The notes below the pieces were generated by a model that ran no database searches, had not been told where the DNA came from, and saw only the letters and a list, made by a program, of their open reading frames with translations. Source: Salinarchaeum laminariae (GTDB lineage: Archaea; Halobacteriota; Halobacteria; Halobacteriales; Salinarchaeaceae). From it: 64,000 bases of DNA. Positions 15,639 through 24,745 of the stretch are shown here, piece after piece (the first letter of the stretch is position 1; each line of letters begins with the position of its first letter). The stretch is from assembly GCF_023204835.1 (NCBI RefSeq), contig NZ_CP096270.1:310001-374000 (forward strand), given 5' to 3'. The position numbers and the translations under genes were made by a program.

Positions 15639-18305
15639 TCAGTCGTCGCCGAGATCGGGCTCGGAGTGGCCGCGGCCGCCCGGTGCGTCTGCGGCGAGCT
15701 CGGAACGGGCCCACTCCGGACCGAGGAACCGCGTCCAGAGGACCAGCAGACTCGGCAACACCGCGACGCTCGCGAGGAACGCGAAGCCGATCGACGTGGC
15801 GGTGATGGTTCCGAACTGCTGGAGGACCGGCAGGAAGGCGAACGTGAGGACGCCGAACCCGCCGGCCGTGGTCGCAGCGCTACCCAGCAGCGCCCCGCCG
15901 GTCCCGGTGACCGTCGCCTGCAGCGCGCCAGCGACGCTATCGCGGGTTTCGAGTTCCTGATTGTACCGCTCGGTGACGTGGATGGAGTAGGCGACGCCGA
16001 TGCCGATCGTGAGGCTGGTGATCATCCCCGTCATGGAGTTGAAGGGCATCCCCAGCAGCCACATCGTCCCCAGCACCCAGGACAGCGCCATCAGAATCGG
16101 CGCCATCGCCACGAGCCCGAGCGTCCCGCGTCCCGCGGTGACGCGGTAGGAAGCGATCAGGAGTACCCCGACGGCGGCGAGGGTGACGACGAGGCTCCAG
16201 AGCACCGTGTCGAGGATATCCGATGCGACCTGCTGGGTCAACACCGTCCGCTGGCCGGTGGCGGTGGCCTGGACGGCGGCGGAGTCGGCGCTACCACCGC
16301 CCTGCGTTTCGATCCGCGACGCGGCGTCGCGAACATTCTCCACGAGCGCCGTCGTCTCGTCGGTTCCGCCGGCGAGCACGGTGAGCCGGAGGGAGCGATA
16401 CTCACCGTCATCGGTACGGTCGACGACAGCCGACGCCGCGGCGGGGTTCGCCGCGTAGAGCGCATCGTACACCGCCGCGACGTTCCGGTCAGGGACCCCG
16501 TCACCATTTGTGTCGCTGGCCGCCAGCGTCGCGTTGAACGACTCGTTCTCCGCGGCGACGCGGGCCATCGTTGTCGTGGGGGTCGTGATCGCCGCGCGAC
16601 CGTCCGGAAGCCGAGCGGTCGATTCCGCACCGGCGAGGGTGCGGGACGCGACGTCCACGCGCTCCAGCGTCGCCGGATCAGTGACCGCTCCTTCGACGAG
16701 CACCTGCGCGTCGAGATCCTGGCGGACGAACTGGCTCTCGAGGACGTTCATTGACTCAACGGCGCTGTACTCGCTGGGCTGCATCGAGTCGGGGAGGGAC
16801 TCTGTCCACCCCGGCGGATCGTCGGCGAGGAAGTCCCGGCTCTCGAAGCTCGAATCGATCTGCGTGGCGCCGTAGGCGCCGCCGAGACTCAAGAGAAGGG
16901 CGAGCACGAGCACGATCGCGGGCGCCCGCCGAGCGACCGTCCCAGCGCCCCGCAACACCCCATTGAGCCGGCCGCTCGATCCGAACGCCGACGCGCTACG
17001 ATCGCGGCCGCGAGCCTCGAGCCAGCCGTCGATCTCGACCTTGACTGCTGGAACGAACAGCGTGAATACGAACAGCGCGGCGACGATTCCCGCCGCGTTG
17101 ACGATCCCGAACTGCGCGATCGGCGTGATCGGGCTGACGACGTTCGAGAGGAAGCCGACCGCGGTCGTCACGGTCACGAGCACGAGCGCGAGGCCAACGC
17201 CAGCGAGACCGGCCTTCATCGCGGCGTCGATGGAGGGAACGCCGTTCGCTCGGCCGCCGTCCGGATCGGAGTCCGTGGATCGGGCCTCCCGCGATCGCAT
17301 GAACACGTGGATCGCGTAGTCGATCGAGAGTCCGATCAGGAGCACGGGCACCGCGACGAAGATCTGGTTGAACGCGATCCCTGCCCAGCCCATGAAGCCG
17401 AAGGTCCACACCAGCACGAGGCCGATCCCCGCGAGCCCGAGCACCACGTCGACCAGATCGCGGTAAGCAATTGCGAGCACGACTAGCACGAACAGCAAGG
17501 CGAACGGTCCGACGATCGCGAGGCTCTCGTTCAGGGACTTGCTGAACTCGTCGGCCGTGATCCCAACGCCGAAGACGTGGTAGTCGGCACCGGCACGGTT
17601 CGCCCCGAGGTCGGCCATCGCCCCCTGACTCTCGATCAGGTGGTCGGGAGCGGTGTCGATCGAGACGTACTCCCCGCGGGTGTCCTGGCGAACGAGAACC
17701 ATCGAGGCGTCGGCCGACGTGTCGCCGACCGCGTAGTCCGCGGGCAGGAGCATCAACAGCTCCGGACGGTCCGCGGTGAGCACGCTCTGGATCGTCGCGT
17801 CGATGTCGGCCTCGTCCATGGACTCGATCTGGGCGATCTGAGCGTCGAGCGACGGCGGTTCGCTGGCACCAGCCGCGCCACCGGAGCCGTTCGCTGCGAT
17901 CCCGCTCGTCTGCGATCCTTGCTCCTGTCTGATCGCCGCCGTCGCGATCGTGGATGCGACGCTCGTCGTCGGCCGCCGGTCGGTCGCGAGCGTCGGTCCG
18001 ATCGTCTCGTCCTCGGCGATCGCGCGCTGGTAGCGGAGCGTCTCGAGGAGCCCCGCTTTACTGAGGGCGTCCTCGCGCTCGACCACGACCTGCGCCGTCG
18101 TCACGTTCTCGCCGGTCCGGTCGTAGCGCTCCTGGATCCGATCGAGCGCGCGGGACTCCGCTGAGTCCGTCTGGAAGCCGTCGAGCGAGGACTGCTGCTC
18201 GACCTGCATCGCGCCGGCGATCATCCCCGCCGTGAGGACCAGAAAGAGGACGATCACCAGCCGACGGCGATCGACGATCGCGTCTGCGAGATCGCTTACC
18301 TGCAC
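15639..18305 (-). CDS. MMPL/RND-superfamily exporter
   Basis: An 888-residue transporter of the MMPL (COG1033) type, likely proton-driven export of a hydrophobic or lipid substrate. It has the duplicated RND layout: one helix (about 13-33), a large external domain (to about 265), five helices including LIGLSIDYAIHVFMRSRE, one more helix near 460, a second external domain, and a last block of five helices with LTIGIGVAYSIHVTERYN. The paired DYAIH and AYSIH segments correspond to the central ion-relay helices. Start is GTG 18305. A TetR gene is divergent, and two palindromic operators lie between the TATA box and this start, so expression is probably repressed until a ligand binds TetR. Confidence 0.93.
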   Translation of the reverse strand: MQVSDLADAIVDRRRLVIVLFLVLTAGMIAGAMQVEQQSSLDGFQTDSAESRALDRIQERYDRTGENVTTAQVVVEREDALSKAGLLETLRYQRAIAEDETIGPTLATDRRPTTSVASTIATAAIRQEQGSQTSGIAANGSGGAAGASEPPSLDAQIAQIESMDEADIDATIQSVLTADRPELLMLLPADYAVGDTSADASMVLVRQDTRGEYVSIDTAPDHLIESQGAMADLGANRAGADYHVFGVGITADEFSKSLNESLAIVGPFALLFVLVVLAIAYRDLVDVVLGLAGIGLVLVWTFGFMGWAGIAFNQIFVAVPVLLIGLSIDYAIHVFMRSREARSTDSDPDGGRANGVPSIDAAMKAGLAGVGLALVLVTVTTAVGFLSNVVSPITPIAQFGIVNAAGIVAALFVFTLFVPAVKVEIDGWLEARGRDRSASAFGSSGRLNGVLRGAGTVARRAPAIVLVLALLLSLGGAYGATQIDSSFESRDFLADDPPGWTESLPDSMQPSEYSAVESMNVLESQFVRQDLDAQVLVEGAVTDPATLERVDVASRTLAGAESTARLPDGRAAITTPTTTMARVAAENESFNATLAASDTNGDGVPDRNVAAVYDALYAANPAAASAVVDRTDDGEYRSLRLTVLAGGTDETTALVENVRDAASRIETQGGGSADSAAVQATATGQRTVLTQQVASDILDTVLWSLVVTLAAVGVLLIASYRVTAGRGTLGLVAMAPILMALSWVLGTMWLLGMPFNSMTGMITSLTIGIGVAYSIHVTERYNQELETRDSVAGALQATVTGTGGALLGSAATTAGGFGVLTFAFLPVLQQFGTITATSIGFAFLASVAVLPSLLVLWTRFLGPEWARSELAADAPGGRGHSEPDLGDD

Positions 18306-18325
18306 TGGACACCACCTCCCGAGGC

Positions 18326-18343
18326 ACCGAACGAACGTTCGGT
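18326..18343. promoter_or_regulatory. TetR operator O1 in the MMPL leader
   Basis: ACCGAACG-AA-CGTTCGGT, perfect 8-bp arms with a 2-nt centre. It overlies the expected transcription start region of the MMPL exporter. Confidence 0.75.
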
Positions 18344-18349
18344 CATGTG

Positions 18350-18366
18350 TCGAACGAACGTTCGGT
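18350..18366. promoter_or_regulatory. TetR operator O2 in the MMPL promoter
   Basis: Same core as O1 (CGAACG-AA-CGTTCG, 6-bp arms); its centre is 23 bp from that of O1, about two helical turns. It directly adjoins the exporter's TATA-like box. Confidence 0.72.
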
Positions 18367-18368
18367 CT

Positions 18369-18375
18369 GATAAAA
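18369..18375 (-). promoter_or_regulatory. TATA-like box of the MMPL exporter gene
   Basis: TTTTATC on the minus strand, immediately upstream of O2 and about 65 nt before the GTG start. A repressor on O1/O2 would block the transcription start. Confidence 0.5.
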
Positions 18376-18412
18376 CGGTTGCGGATACCGTCGGGACACC
18401 CCCAGCGGGCCC

Positions 18413-18417
18413 TTTAA
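18413..18417 (+). promoter_or_regulatory. TATA-like box of the tetR gene
   Basis: TTTAA within CCTTTAACCG, about 30 nt before the ATG at 18446, fitting a leaderless tetR transcript. Confidence 0.45.
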
Positions 18418-18426
18418 CCGACAGCG

Positions 18427-18442
18427 GACCGAACGATCGGTC
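18427..18442. promoter_or_regulatory. TetR operator O3, at the tetR start
   Basis: GACCGA-ACGA-TCGGTC, 6-bp perfect arms sharing ACCGAACG with O1. It ends 3 nt before the tetR ATG, so it covers the predicted transcription start and points to autorepression. The spacer differs from that of O1 and O2, so affinity may be lower. Confidence 0.65.
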
Positions 18443-18445
18443 GAC

Positions 18446-19123
18446 ATGAGCCCCGACGTCGAGCTGTTCCCCGAGCCCGAGACGAGCGAGGAGGAGATCT
18501 ACCGGGCAACCTATCGGGCGCTCACCCAGCACGGGCTTGCCGACCTCTCGATCCAGCAGATCGCGGACGAGGCGACGCTGGGCAAGTCGACGATCTACCA
18601 CCACTTCGACAGCAAGGACGATCTGCTGAAGTCGTTCGTGGGCGAGTTCATGCGTGCCCACGTCGACGCGCTGATGCTCGAATTGCCCGAGACGGAGAGT
18701 CTCGATTTCTTCACCTACGGACTCGACCTCTTCATTCTCGGTGAGGCCGCAGACGGCACGACCCTCGACGAGCTGGCCGGCTCGGAGATCAACCAGGTGT
18801 ATCTCCAGCTGCGCGCCCAGGCAGCGATGGACCCCTCCTACCGGAGCGCGCTCGGGGACGCCGATGCCGTCGGGCTCGCACGGACGGAGGAGATCCTACA
18901 GGGCGGGATCGACGCCGGACTCGTTCGGGCGTCGATCGACGTCGAGCAGGACGCTGCCACGCTGTACGCGCTCATGGAGACCGCACTGCTCGTGCAGTGC
19001 ACCAGCGACCAGACCGGCTGGCTCCGGCACATCCGGGCCGCCGCCGACGACTACATGGCATCGATCGTCGCGGACGACATCGAGTGGCCGCGATCGCAGG
19101 TACTCGAGCAGCGCACCGAGTGA
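18446..19123 (+). CDS. TetR/AcrR-family repressor of the adjacent exporter
   Basis: A 225-residue regulator. The N-terminal DNA-binding domain includes IYRATYRALTQHG and the helix-turn-helix LSIQQIADEATLGKSTIYHHFDSKDDLL (about 32-60), which is typical. The C-terminal 150 residues are the ligand/dimer domain. It is divergent from the MMPL exporter, and operators O1-O3 with a common CGAACG half-site lie between them, so it most likely represses both genes and is released by an exporter substrate. The ligand cannot be told from the sequence. Confidence 0.92.
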   Translation: MSPDVELFPEPETSEEEIYRATYRALTQHGLADLSIQQIADEATLGKSTIYHHFDSKDDLLKSFVGEFMRAHVDALMLELPETESLDFFTYGLDLFILGEAADGTTLDELAGSEINQVYLQLRAQAAMDPSYRSALGDADAVGLARTEEILQGGIDAGLVRASIDVEQDAATLYALMETALLVQCTSDQTGWLRHIRAAADDYMASIVADDIEWPRSQVLEQRTE

Positions 19124-19232
19124 TGCAGATGCTCGGGTAGCGCACGGACTGATCGCTCGACCCAGCGGCCACGCGTCGCGTTCGCGGTCCGACTCCGAGA
19201 CGCTTTAGCGACCGGACCGCGAGCACTCCCAC

Positions 19233-20720
19233 GTGATCGGTATCGTCGAGAGTCGCGCGGACGACGCCTCTGAACGCATCTGCGAGCAGCTGCGTCGTAT
19301 CGGTGAGTTCGAGGAACGAACCGATACGGATCTGCCCGAGGCGGCCGGCGGCGGCACCGTCTATCGCTCCGAGGCGTTCGAACTCCGCAGCTTCGACGAT
19401 CTCCACCTCGAACTCGACGATGTCGCCGAGACCTTCGACGATCCGGCATTCCTCGTCTTCGCGTCGCGACACGCCGGCGATACCGGCCCCTTGCTCTCCG
19501 CGCACGTCACCGGAAACTTCGGCGACGCGGAGTACGGCGGCGCGAATCGCTCTCTCGCCCGCGCACCGCCGAACGCGCTGGCCGCGGTCGTCGATCGGCT
19601 GGCCGTCCACGCTCCAGAGGCCTACGACGTCAGTCTGGAGTGCACCCACCACGGTCCCACAGAGGTCGGCGCTCCCTCGATGTTCGTCGAACTCGGTAGC
19701 GGGCCTGACGAGTGGACGGACGACGCAGGCGCGGCGGCCGTCGCGCGGGCCATTCTCGACCTCGCCGAAACGCCCGCGGACGGGCCCATCATCGACGCAC
19801 CCGCCGAGGGAGCCGGCGCCGGGACCCACTGCCGCCACGTCGTCGGATTCGGCGGCGGTCACTACGCACCCAGATTCACCCGAATTGCACGAGAGACTGA
19901 CTGGGCCGTCGGCCACGTCGCAGCGAACTGGTCGCTCGATGAGCTCGGTGCCCCCTCCGCGAACGCCGACGTCATCCAGGCAGCGTTCGAGCAGAGCCGC
20001 GCGACCCACGCTGTCGTCGAAGGGAACCATCCCAGGCTGACGACCGCGATCGAAGATCTCGGCCACCGGGTCGTCTCCGAGACGTGGGTGCAGGAGACGA
20101 CCGGCGTTTCGCTCCCGATAGTCGAAGAGCTCGAGGAGCGGCTCTGCTCCGTCGACGACGGGCTTCGCTTCGGCGCGCCAGCACGTGAGAACGGGGAGAC
20201 AGCGGGGGATGCGTCTGGTACGGCGGCGGATGCGCGCCGTACTGCCCCGGAAGCGACCTCCACCGGCCAGCCTTCGAACGTACTCGACGACGCGAAAATG
20301 GTGGAGCTCCCGAGTGAACTGCTGGAGGCAGCCACGAACGTTGACCGCGAGGCGACGATGACCGTCCTCTCCGAGACCGCGCTGGCCTTCGAGACCACGG
20401 AGGGTGGCACGCGCCCCGGCGATCGGGGGTGCTTCCCCGGTGAAGGGATCTCCGAGAGCGTCGTCGAGGGGCTTGCCACGATCCTGCGGGAGCGCTACGA
20501 CTCGCTCACCGTCGAGGCGGACCGAATCGTCGCGGAGGAGACGGCATTCGACCCCGCACTCGCGTCGGAAGCCGGAGTGCCAGAAGGCCCCGCGTTCGGG
20601 AAACTGTCTGCGGGTGAGACCGTCGAGGTGGATGGGCAGACCGTCGAGCCGACTGACGTTCACGAGCAGCGGGAAGTGGCTTTCGAGCTTTCGTCTCGAA
20701 CGGGAGCGGACGACGAGTGA
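19233..20720 (+). CDS. dtdA: D-aminoacyl-tRNA deacylase (DtdA/GEK1 type)
   Basis: An archaeal/plant-type enzyme that hydrolyses D-aminoacyl-tRNA. The 495-residue protein starts at GTG 19233 (IGIVESRADDASERI). SLECTHHGPTEVGAPSMFVELGS and FGGGHYAPRF carry the conserved histidines of the family. The homologous part normally ends near residue 290, and here an acidic, Ala/Thr-rich linker (about 325-365) leads to a second domain of about 120 residues, as seen in other haloarchaeal members. It lies 110 bp after tetR but probably has its own promoter (CTTTAGCG at about 19203). Confidence 0.88.
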   Translation: MIGIVESRADDASERICEQLRRIGEFEERTDTDLPEAAGGGTVYRSEAFELRSFDDLHLELDDVAETFDDPAFLVFASRHAGDTGPLLSAHVTGNFGDAEYGGANRSLARAPPNALAAVVDRLAVHAPEAYDVSLECTHHGPTEVGAPSMFVELGSGPDEWTDDAGAAAVARAILDLAETPADGPIIDAPAEGAGAGTHCRHVVGFGGGHYAPRFTRIARETDWAVGHVAANWSLDELGAPSANADVIQAAFEQSRATHAVVEGNHPRLTTAIEDLGHRVVSETWVQETTGVSLPIVEELEERLCSVDDGLRFGAPARENGETAGDASGTAADARRTAPEATSTGQPSNVLDDAKMVELPSELLEAATNVDREATMTVLSETALAFETTEGGTRPGDRGCFPGEGISESVVEGLATILRERYDSLTVEADRIVAEETAFDPALASEAGVPEGPAFGKLSAGETVEVDGQTVEPTDVHEQREVAFELSSRTGADDE

Positions 20721-20922
20721 GTCGGAAGCTACACGAGCCGGATATCGCCACGCACCACGGCCCGGCCGCCACCTTCGATTCACGTGGAAATCGTGGCGTC
20801 GTATCGAGTAAATAAGGATTGGGGAAGGGGAATCGCCGATAATCGATGGACGCGAGCGCGTCTTGCGCACGTCTGACAGAGGGGGAACAATAATAACCCT
20901 CGACGCGCTATCCGTTCGCCAA

Positions 20923-22119
20923 ATGGACTCGCTCGTAGACGAGGCAATCGAAGAGGCGGAGGATGGGGAGGCCGAGACCGGCGAGGAGCCGACCGACGAC
21001 GAGCCGGTCGCGCCCGAGAATCGGACCGGCAACATGACCGACGAGGAGCTCGAGGACGTCCTCGAGGACCTCCAGACGAACATCACCGTCGTCGGCTGTG
21101 GCGGCGCTGGCAACAACACGGTCAACCGGATGTTCGAGGAGGGCATCCACGGCGCGTCGCTGGTCGCGGCAAACACCGACGTTCAGCATCTCGTCGAGAT
21201 CGAGGCCGACGAGAAGATCCTCATCGGCGAGGAGAAGACCGGCGGCCGCGGCGCCGGTTCGCTCCCGCAGGTCGGCGAAGAGGCGGCCCTCGAGAGCCAG
21301 GACGAGATCAACGAGGCCATCGACGGCTCCGACATGATCTTCGTGACGGCCGGACTCGGCGGCGGCACCGGGACCGGCGCGGCACCGGTCGTCGCGAAGG
21401 CGGCCCGCGAGTCCGGAGCGCTGACGATCTCGATCGTCACGACGCCGTTCACCGCGGAGGGTGAGGTCCGACGGACGAACGCCGAGGCCGGTCTCGAACG
21501 GCTCCGCGACGTATCCGACACCGTCATCGTCGTCCCGAACGACCGACTGCTCGACTCCGTCGGCAAGCTCCCCGTCCGGCAGGCGTTCAAGGTCTCCGAC
21601 GAAGTCCTGATGCGCTCCGTCAAGGGCATCACCGAGCTGATCACCAAGCCCGGCCTCGTCAACCTCGACTTTGCCGACGTGCGCACCGTCATGGAGCGCG
21701 GTGGCGTCGCGATGATCGGCCTGGGCGAGTCCGACTCCGAGGCGAAGGCACAGGACTCCGTCAAGAGCGCGCTTCGCTCGCCGCTGCTCGACGTCGACAT
21801 TTCCGGCGCGAACTCCGCTCTCGTCAACGTCACCGGCGGCAACGACATGGCCATCGAGGAGGCCGAAGGCGTCGTCGAGGAGATCTACGACCGGATCGAC
21901 CCCGACGCCCGCATCATCTGGGGGACTTCGATCGACGAATCCCTCGAGGGATCGATGCGCACGATGATCGTCGTCACCGGCGTCGAGTCGCCACAGATCT
22001 ACGGTGGCGGCGACACCCAGCCCGACATGTCCGCCGCTGCGGCGAGCACGCCTGAACCTGCTGCAAGCCAGTCGCCCGTCGATGACGATGACGGCGACGA
22101 CATCGACTTCGTGGAGTAA
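20923..22119 (+). CDS. ftsZ1: Cell division protein FtsZ, FtsZ1 type
   Basis: A tubulin-like GTPase that assembles the division ring. In the 398-residue protein from ATG 20923, [14 protein letters not shown] is at 57-70, the GTP signature GGGTGTG at 146-152, and the T7 loop NLDFADV precedes MERGG. The N-terminal extension ([27 protein letters not shown]) and acidic C-terminus ending DDIDFVE fit haloarchaeal FtsZ1 rather than FtsZ2; the paralogue is not in this window. No secE/nusG-like genes follow, the usual FtsZ1 neighbours in many haloarchaea. The start is chosen by the conserved MDS opening. Confidence 0.95.
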   Translation: MDSLVDEAIEEAEDGEAETGEEPTDDEPVAPENRTGNMTDEELEDVLEDLQTNITVVGCGGAGNNTVNRMFEEGIHGASLVAANTDVQHLVEIEADEKILIGEEKTGGRGAGSLPQVGEEAALESQDEINEAIDGSDMIFVTAGLGGGTGTGAAPVVAKAARESGALTISIVTTPFTAEGEVRRTNAEAGLERLRDVSDTVIVVPNDRLLDSVGKLPVRQAFKVSDEVLMRSVKGITELITKPGLVNLDFADVRTVMERGGVAMIGLGESDSEAKAQDSVKSALRSPLLDVDISGANSALVNVTGGNDMAIEEAEGVVEEIYDRIDPDARIIWGTSIDESLEGSMRTMIVVTGVESPQIYGGGDTQPDMSAAAASTPEPAASQSPVDDDDGDDIDFVE

Positions 22120-22500
22120 TCGCGGCCGGCGCCCGCGATTGCGATGGGATCGTTATTGCTGCGCTCCTTCATCGCACCCCTCGGTTCCGACGATTGACGC
22201 TGCTGTCGCCTGTTTTGGAGTGAGGGCCTCGAATCCATCACGAATCTTCATTTCATAACGTTCCGTGCTCATTGTTGAGTATACCCATACCAAGCTCGTG
22301 GTAAAATGATCAAATGAGAACTATATACCAGATAGGCATACAAATATAGATAGATTGCAGAGCAGACACACAATATCGGAGGTAATTTCCTGGAATACTC
22401 AAACATCTACAATATCACTTAAGTAGTTTCAGTGTACTAACTAGTCTGCAACTGGAGACCGACCGCTGCCTGGGGAGTAGCGGACAAATGGGTGGAGCCA
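22120..22500. other. AT-rich intergenic region after ftsZ1
   Basis: No credible gene. From about 22245 to 22440 the sequence turns A/T-rich with many TATA-like motifs (ACTATATACC, ATACAAATATAGATAG), in contrast to the flanks. It may be the promoter zone of the coiled-coil gene or a scar of a lost insertion. No clear inverted repeat was seen. Confidence 0.5.
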
Positions 22501-23604
22501 ATGAACTGGAACAGTGGGGGCGACGACCGAGCGACGAGGGATCGAGAGCGTGACACCGGGAGAGAGTGGTCGAATCCGGACGACTCCGAGTTCACCACTC
22601 TGAAAGCCGAGACGAAGGAGCTTGACTACGAGGGGTTGCTCGACGATCCCGAGTACGTGGATTTCCTCGAGGCGTTCGGCGAGCTGGAGATGCCGAGCGA
22701 CGGCGGTGTCGACATCACGGAGCTGCTCGAAATCGACGAACACGGGGTCGAAGATGGTGCAGATGACGAGGAGGCGGGAGCAGCGATCGATGAAGCTGTC
22801 GACGCGAGCGCCGAGTTGTCCCTCGGTGAAATTCCGGACGAGGTGGCCAATGGCGGGCGATCAGACTCCGGCGAATCGGGGTCGAACGTCGACGAAACGG
22901 TCGACGCCGCCGGCGAGAAGGCTGGGGACGCTCCGGACGACGACGCCACAGGCGAGACCCCCGCCGGCGACACGTCCGAGGAGGCCACTGCAGTCGCCAC
23001 CGACGACCTCGAACACGACGACACGGACGACGGTGACGAAGCGCACTCTCCACCCGTTGACGACTTCATCGCCGCGGTCTCCGCGGAGGACGTGACCGAC
23101 GAGAAGCGGGCGGAGATTCGCAGGGCGCTCGGCGTCGGCCCGCCCAAACGCGTCGAAGTACAGCTCAACCACCTCAAATCGCGATTTCTGGATCTCGAAG
23201 CGTATATCCAGGCGATGGAGGACATCCTCGACGCCGAGGCGGATCCGCTAGGCGACATCGAAACGCTCGAAGAGGACGTCGAATCACTTCGGCAAGAGCT
23301 CAACACGGTGACTGAGCAACTCGATTCGCTGGAGTCGTCGGTCGAGTCGATAGAGGCCGCTCAGACGGAAGACGTCGAGCGGGTTGAGGCGTCGATCCAG
23401 GAGCTCCGGTCGTCCGTCGAGCACGACGTTTCGGCGCTCGCCCAAAACCTCCGGTCGTTGCTCACGTGGCGCGAGCGACTCGGCAAGGCGATGCAGCACG
23501 ACGAGTCACGGGACGCCACCCGATCCACGGCGATCAAGCACGGTACAACGGACGACGATCCCGACGCGGCGACCGATCAAATGTTCGAATTCCCCGAGCA
23601 GTGA
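22501..23604 (+). CDS. Haloarchaeal acidic coiled-coil protein
   Basis: A 367-residue protein (ATG 22501; GTG 22492 is possible). The first 190 residues are very acidic and low-complexity, with an ELDYEGLLDDPEYVDFLEAF segment. Residues about 195-235 form a helical domain (DEKRAEIRRALGVGPPKRVEVQLNHL), and 235-335 is a heptad-rich coiled coil (DVESLRQELNTVTEQLDSLE) ending SLLTWRERLGK. I know no function. Such proteins often sit beside DUF7504-like genes in haloarchaea. Here a decayed DUF7504-like gene is convergent with its stop 16 bp away, supporting a past link. Confidence 0.75.
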   Translation: MNWNSGGDDRATRDRERDTGREWSNPDDSEFTTLKAETKELDYEGLLDDPEYVDFLEAFGELEMPSDGGVDITELLEIDEHGVEDGADDEEAGAAIDEAVDASAELSLGEIPDEVANGGRSDSGESGSNVDETVDAAGEKAGDAPDDDATGETPAGDTSEEATAVATDDLEHDDTDDGDEAHSPPVDDFIAAVSAEDVTDEKRAEIRRALGVGPPKRVEVQLNHLKSRFLDLEAYIQAMEDILDAEADPLGDIETLEEDVESLRQELNTVTEQLDSLESSVESIEAAQTEDVERVEASIQELRSSVEHDVSALAQNLRSLLTWRERLGKAMQHDESRDATRSTAIKHGTTDDDPDAATDQMFEFPEQ

Positions 23605-23619
23605 GCGTCAGGGTGGCCG

Positions 23620-24230
23620 TTACGCGGACTCGTCCGGTCGAACGGTTTCGTCAACCTGCCCGCGCACGCCCTCGATGGTCTGCTCGTCGATCGCCGAGGG
23701 ATCCAGGTGGACGTGTGTCAGCGCACCCGCGACCTCGCAGTGATCCAGCAGCTCTCTGAGGAAGGCGAGCGCAGGCCCGTCATCAGCGTACTGCAGGATC
23801 GTCGTCAGGGAGTTGAGGCAGACGACGATCTGTTCGTCGCTCGGCCCAGTCCTGAAGGGTGGAGCTGGCGGGCGACACTGATCCCGGCGAGATCGCCGGG
23901 GTTCTGGACGAATTCAGTCCGGTCAGCAGCATTGAGTGAGGAACGTTCGGGAGTCTCCTCCGACGCAGAATCCATATATTTCACGCCGATGATCCCGAGT
24001 GCTTGGAGCGCTTCGCTGTCGTCATCCGTGCAGCGTCGTTGTACTATGTGCGGGGTCGTCGTGATATCGATAATCAGAGTGCGGCGGTTCGCTGGATCGT
24101 CGACGGCAAGGGGGTCGGTGCAGACTGTCTCGCTCTCGGCGTGGAAGGCGGGTGAGAGGACGAAGACGCTCGCTGGTGGTGCGAGTGATGGCAAAGGTAG
24201 GTCGGTAGTGTCCGGGAGACTGAGATCCAT
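23620..24230 (-). pseudogene. DUF7504-like (RecA-superfamily-related) gene, frameshifted
   Basis: From ATG 24230 the sequence reads PPASVFVLSPAFHAESE to NPGDLAGISVARQL, then shifts through a second frame (LQDWAE) to a third (DEQIVVCLNSLTTILQYADD, VAGALTHVHLDPSAIDEQT), ending TAA at 23620. The parts match the DUF7504/HTR-like proteins related to KaiC but lacking a Walker A. Two frame changes within about 40 bp near 23850 make a single sequencing error unlikely. The intact protein would be about 200 residues. Confidence 0.7.
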
Positions 24231-24469
24231 CTGATATTCGTGTGAACGAGATACTGGGTCAAAATCATATATGAGGAGGACAATGATAACAATCAACGGT
24301 TCCGTCGCTAGCGTTGGCCAGACCGAGCGAGCCCGACTAGGTTTCTTCGTCGCGGGGGTTCCCCGGTCCAATACGAACTCAGCATTTTGTGTTCGATCCC
24401 GATGCGAACGCGGATGCGGTCGCCGTCGAATCCGATAGATTCCTACCATGCCCGACGTAACGTGGGATC

Positions 24470-24745
24470 GTGCCAACGTACCGGCGGCATCGGTTCCTCC
24501 ACGGCCAAGTCGCTTGGATGGCCGGGAGCCTGCTGTGTCTGGCGGCACTGGATGCGCTCTCCCTCGAGTTGTTCTTCGTCATTTCCCTCATCGGGTTTCT
24601 CGTCGTTCTGGAGCTGACTGCGCCGTTGAACGTGACCCCGCAGTGGCGTCGCCGCCTGCGCTGGATACTCGCTCTCGCGATGGTTGGATTCGTCGCGATT
24701 GTCGTGCGACGGATCCTGGCGATATTGCCACCGGGGGTGATCTGA
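24470..24745 (+). CDS. Small two/three-helix membrane protein, first gene of the DUF4350-MoxR operon
   Basis: A 91-residue protein starting at GTG 24470 (a stop at 24458 limits the frame); ATG 24518 is a shorter alternative. Two hydrophobic blocks (MAGSLLCLAALDALSLELFF onward, and WILALAMVGFVAIVVRRILA) flank a VTPQWRRRLRW loop. Its TGA is followed directly by the ATG of the DUF4350 gene, so the two are coupled. Similar small proteins precede DUF4350 in haloarchaeal MoxR clusters, but no function is known to me. Confidence 0.7.
   Translation: MPTYRRHRFLHGQVAWMAGSLLCLAALDALSLELFFVISLIGFLVVLELTAPLNVTPQWRRRLRWILALAMVGFVAIVVRRILAILPPGVI

Noticed and set aside
15546..16754. Long plus-strand frame antisense to the MMPL exporter
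   Set aside because: Arg/His/Glu-rich shadow of the transporter gene.
18972..21176. A 734-codon minus-strand frame across tetR, dtdA and ftsZ1
   Set aside because: Spans three intact genes on the opposite strand and has no domain pattern.
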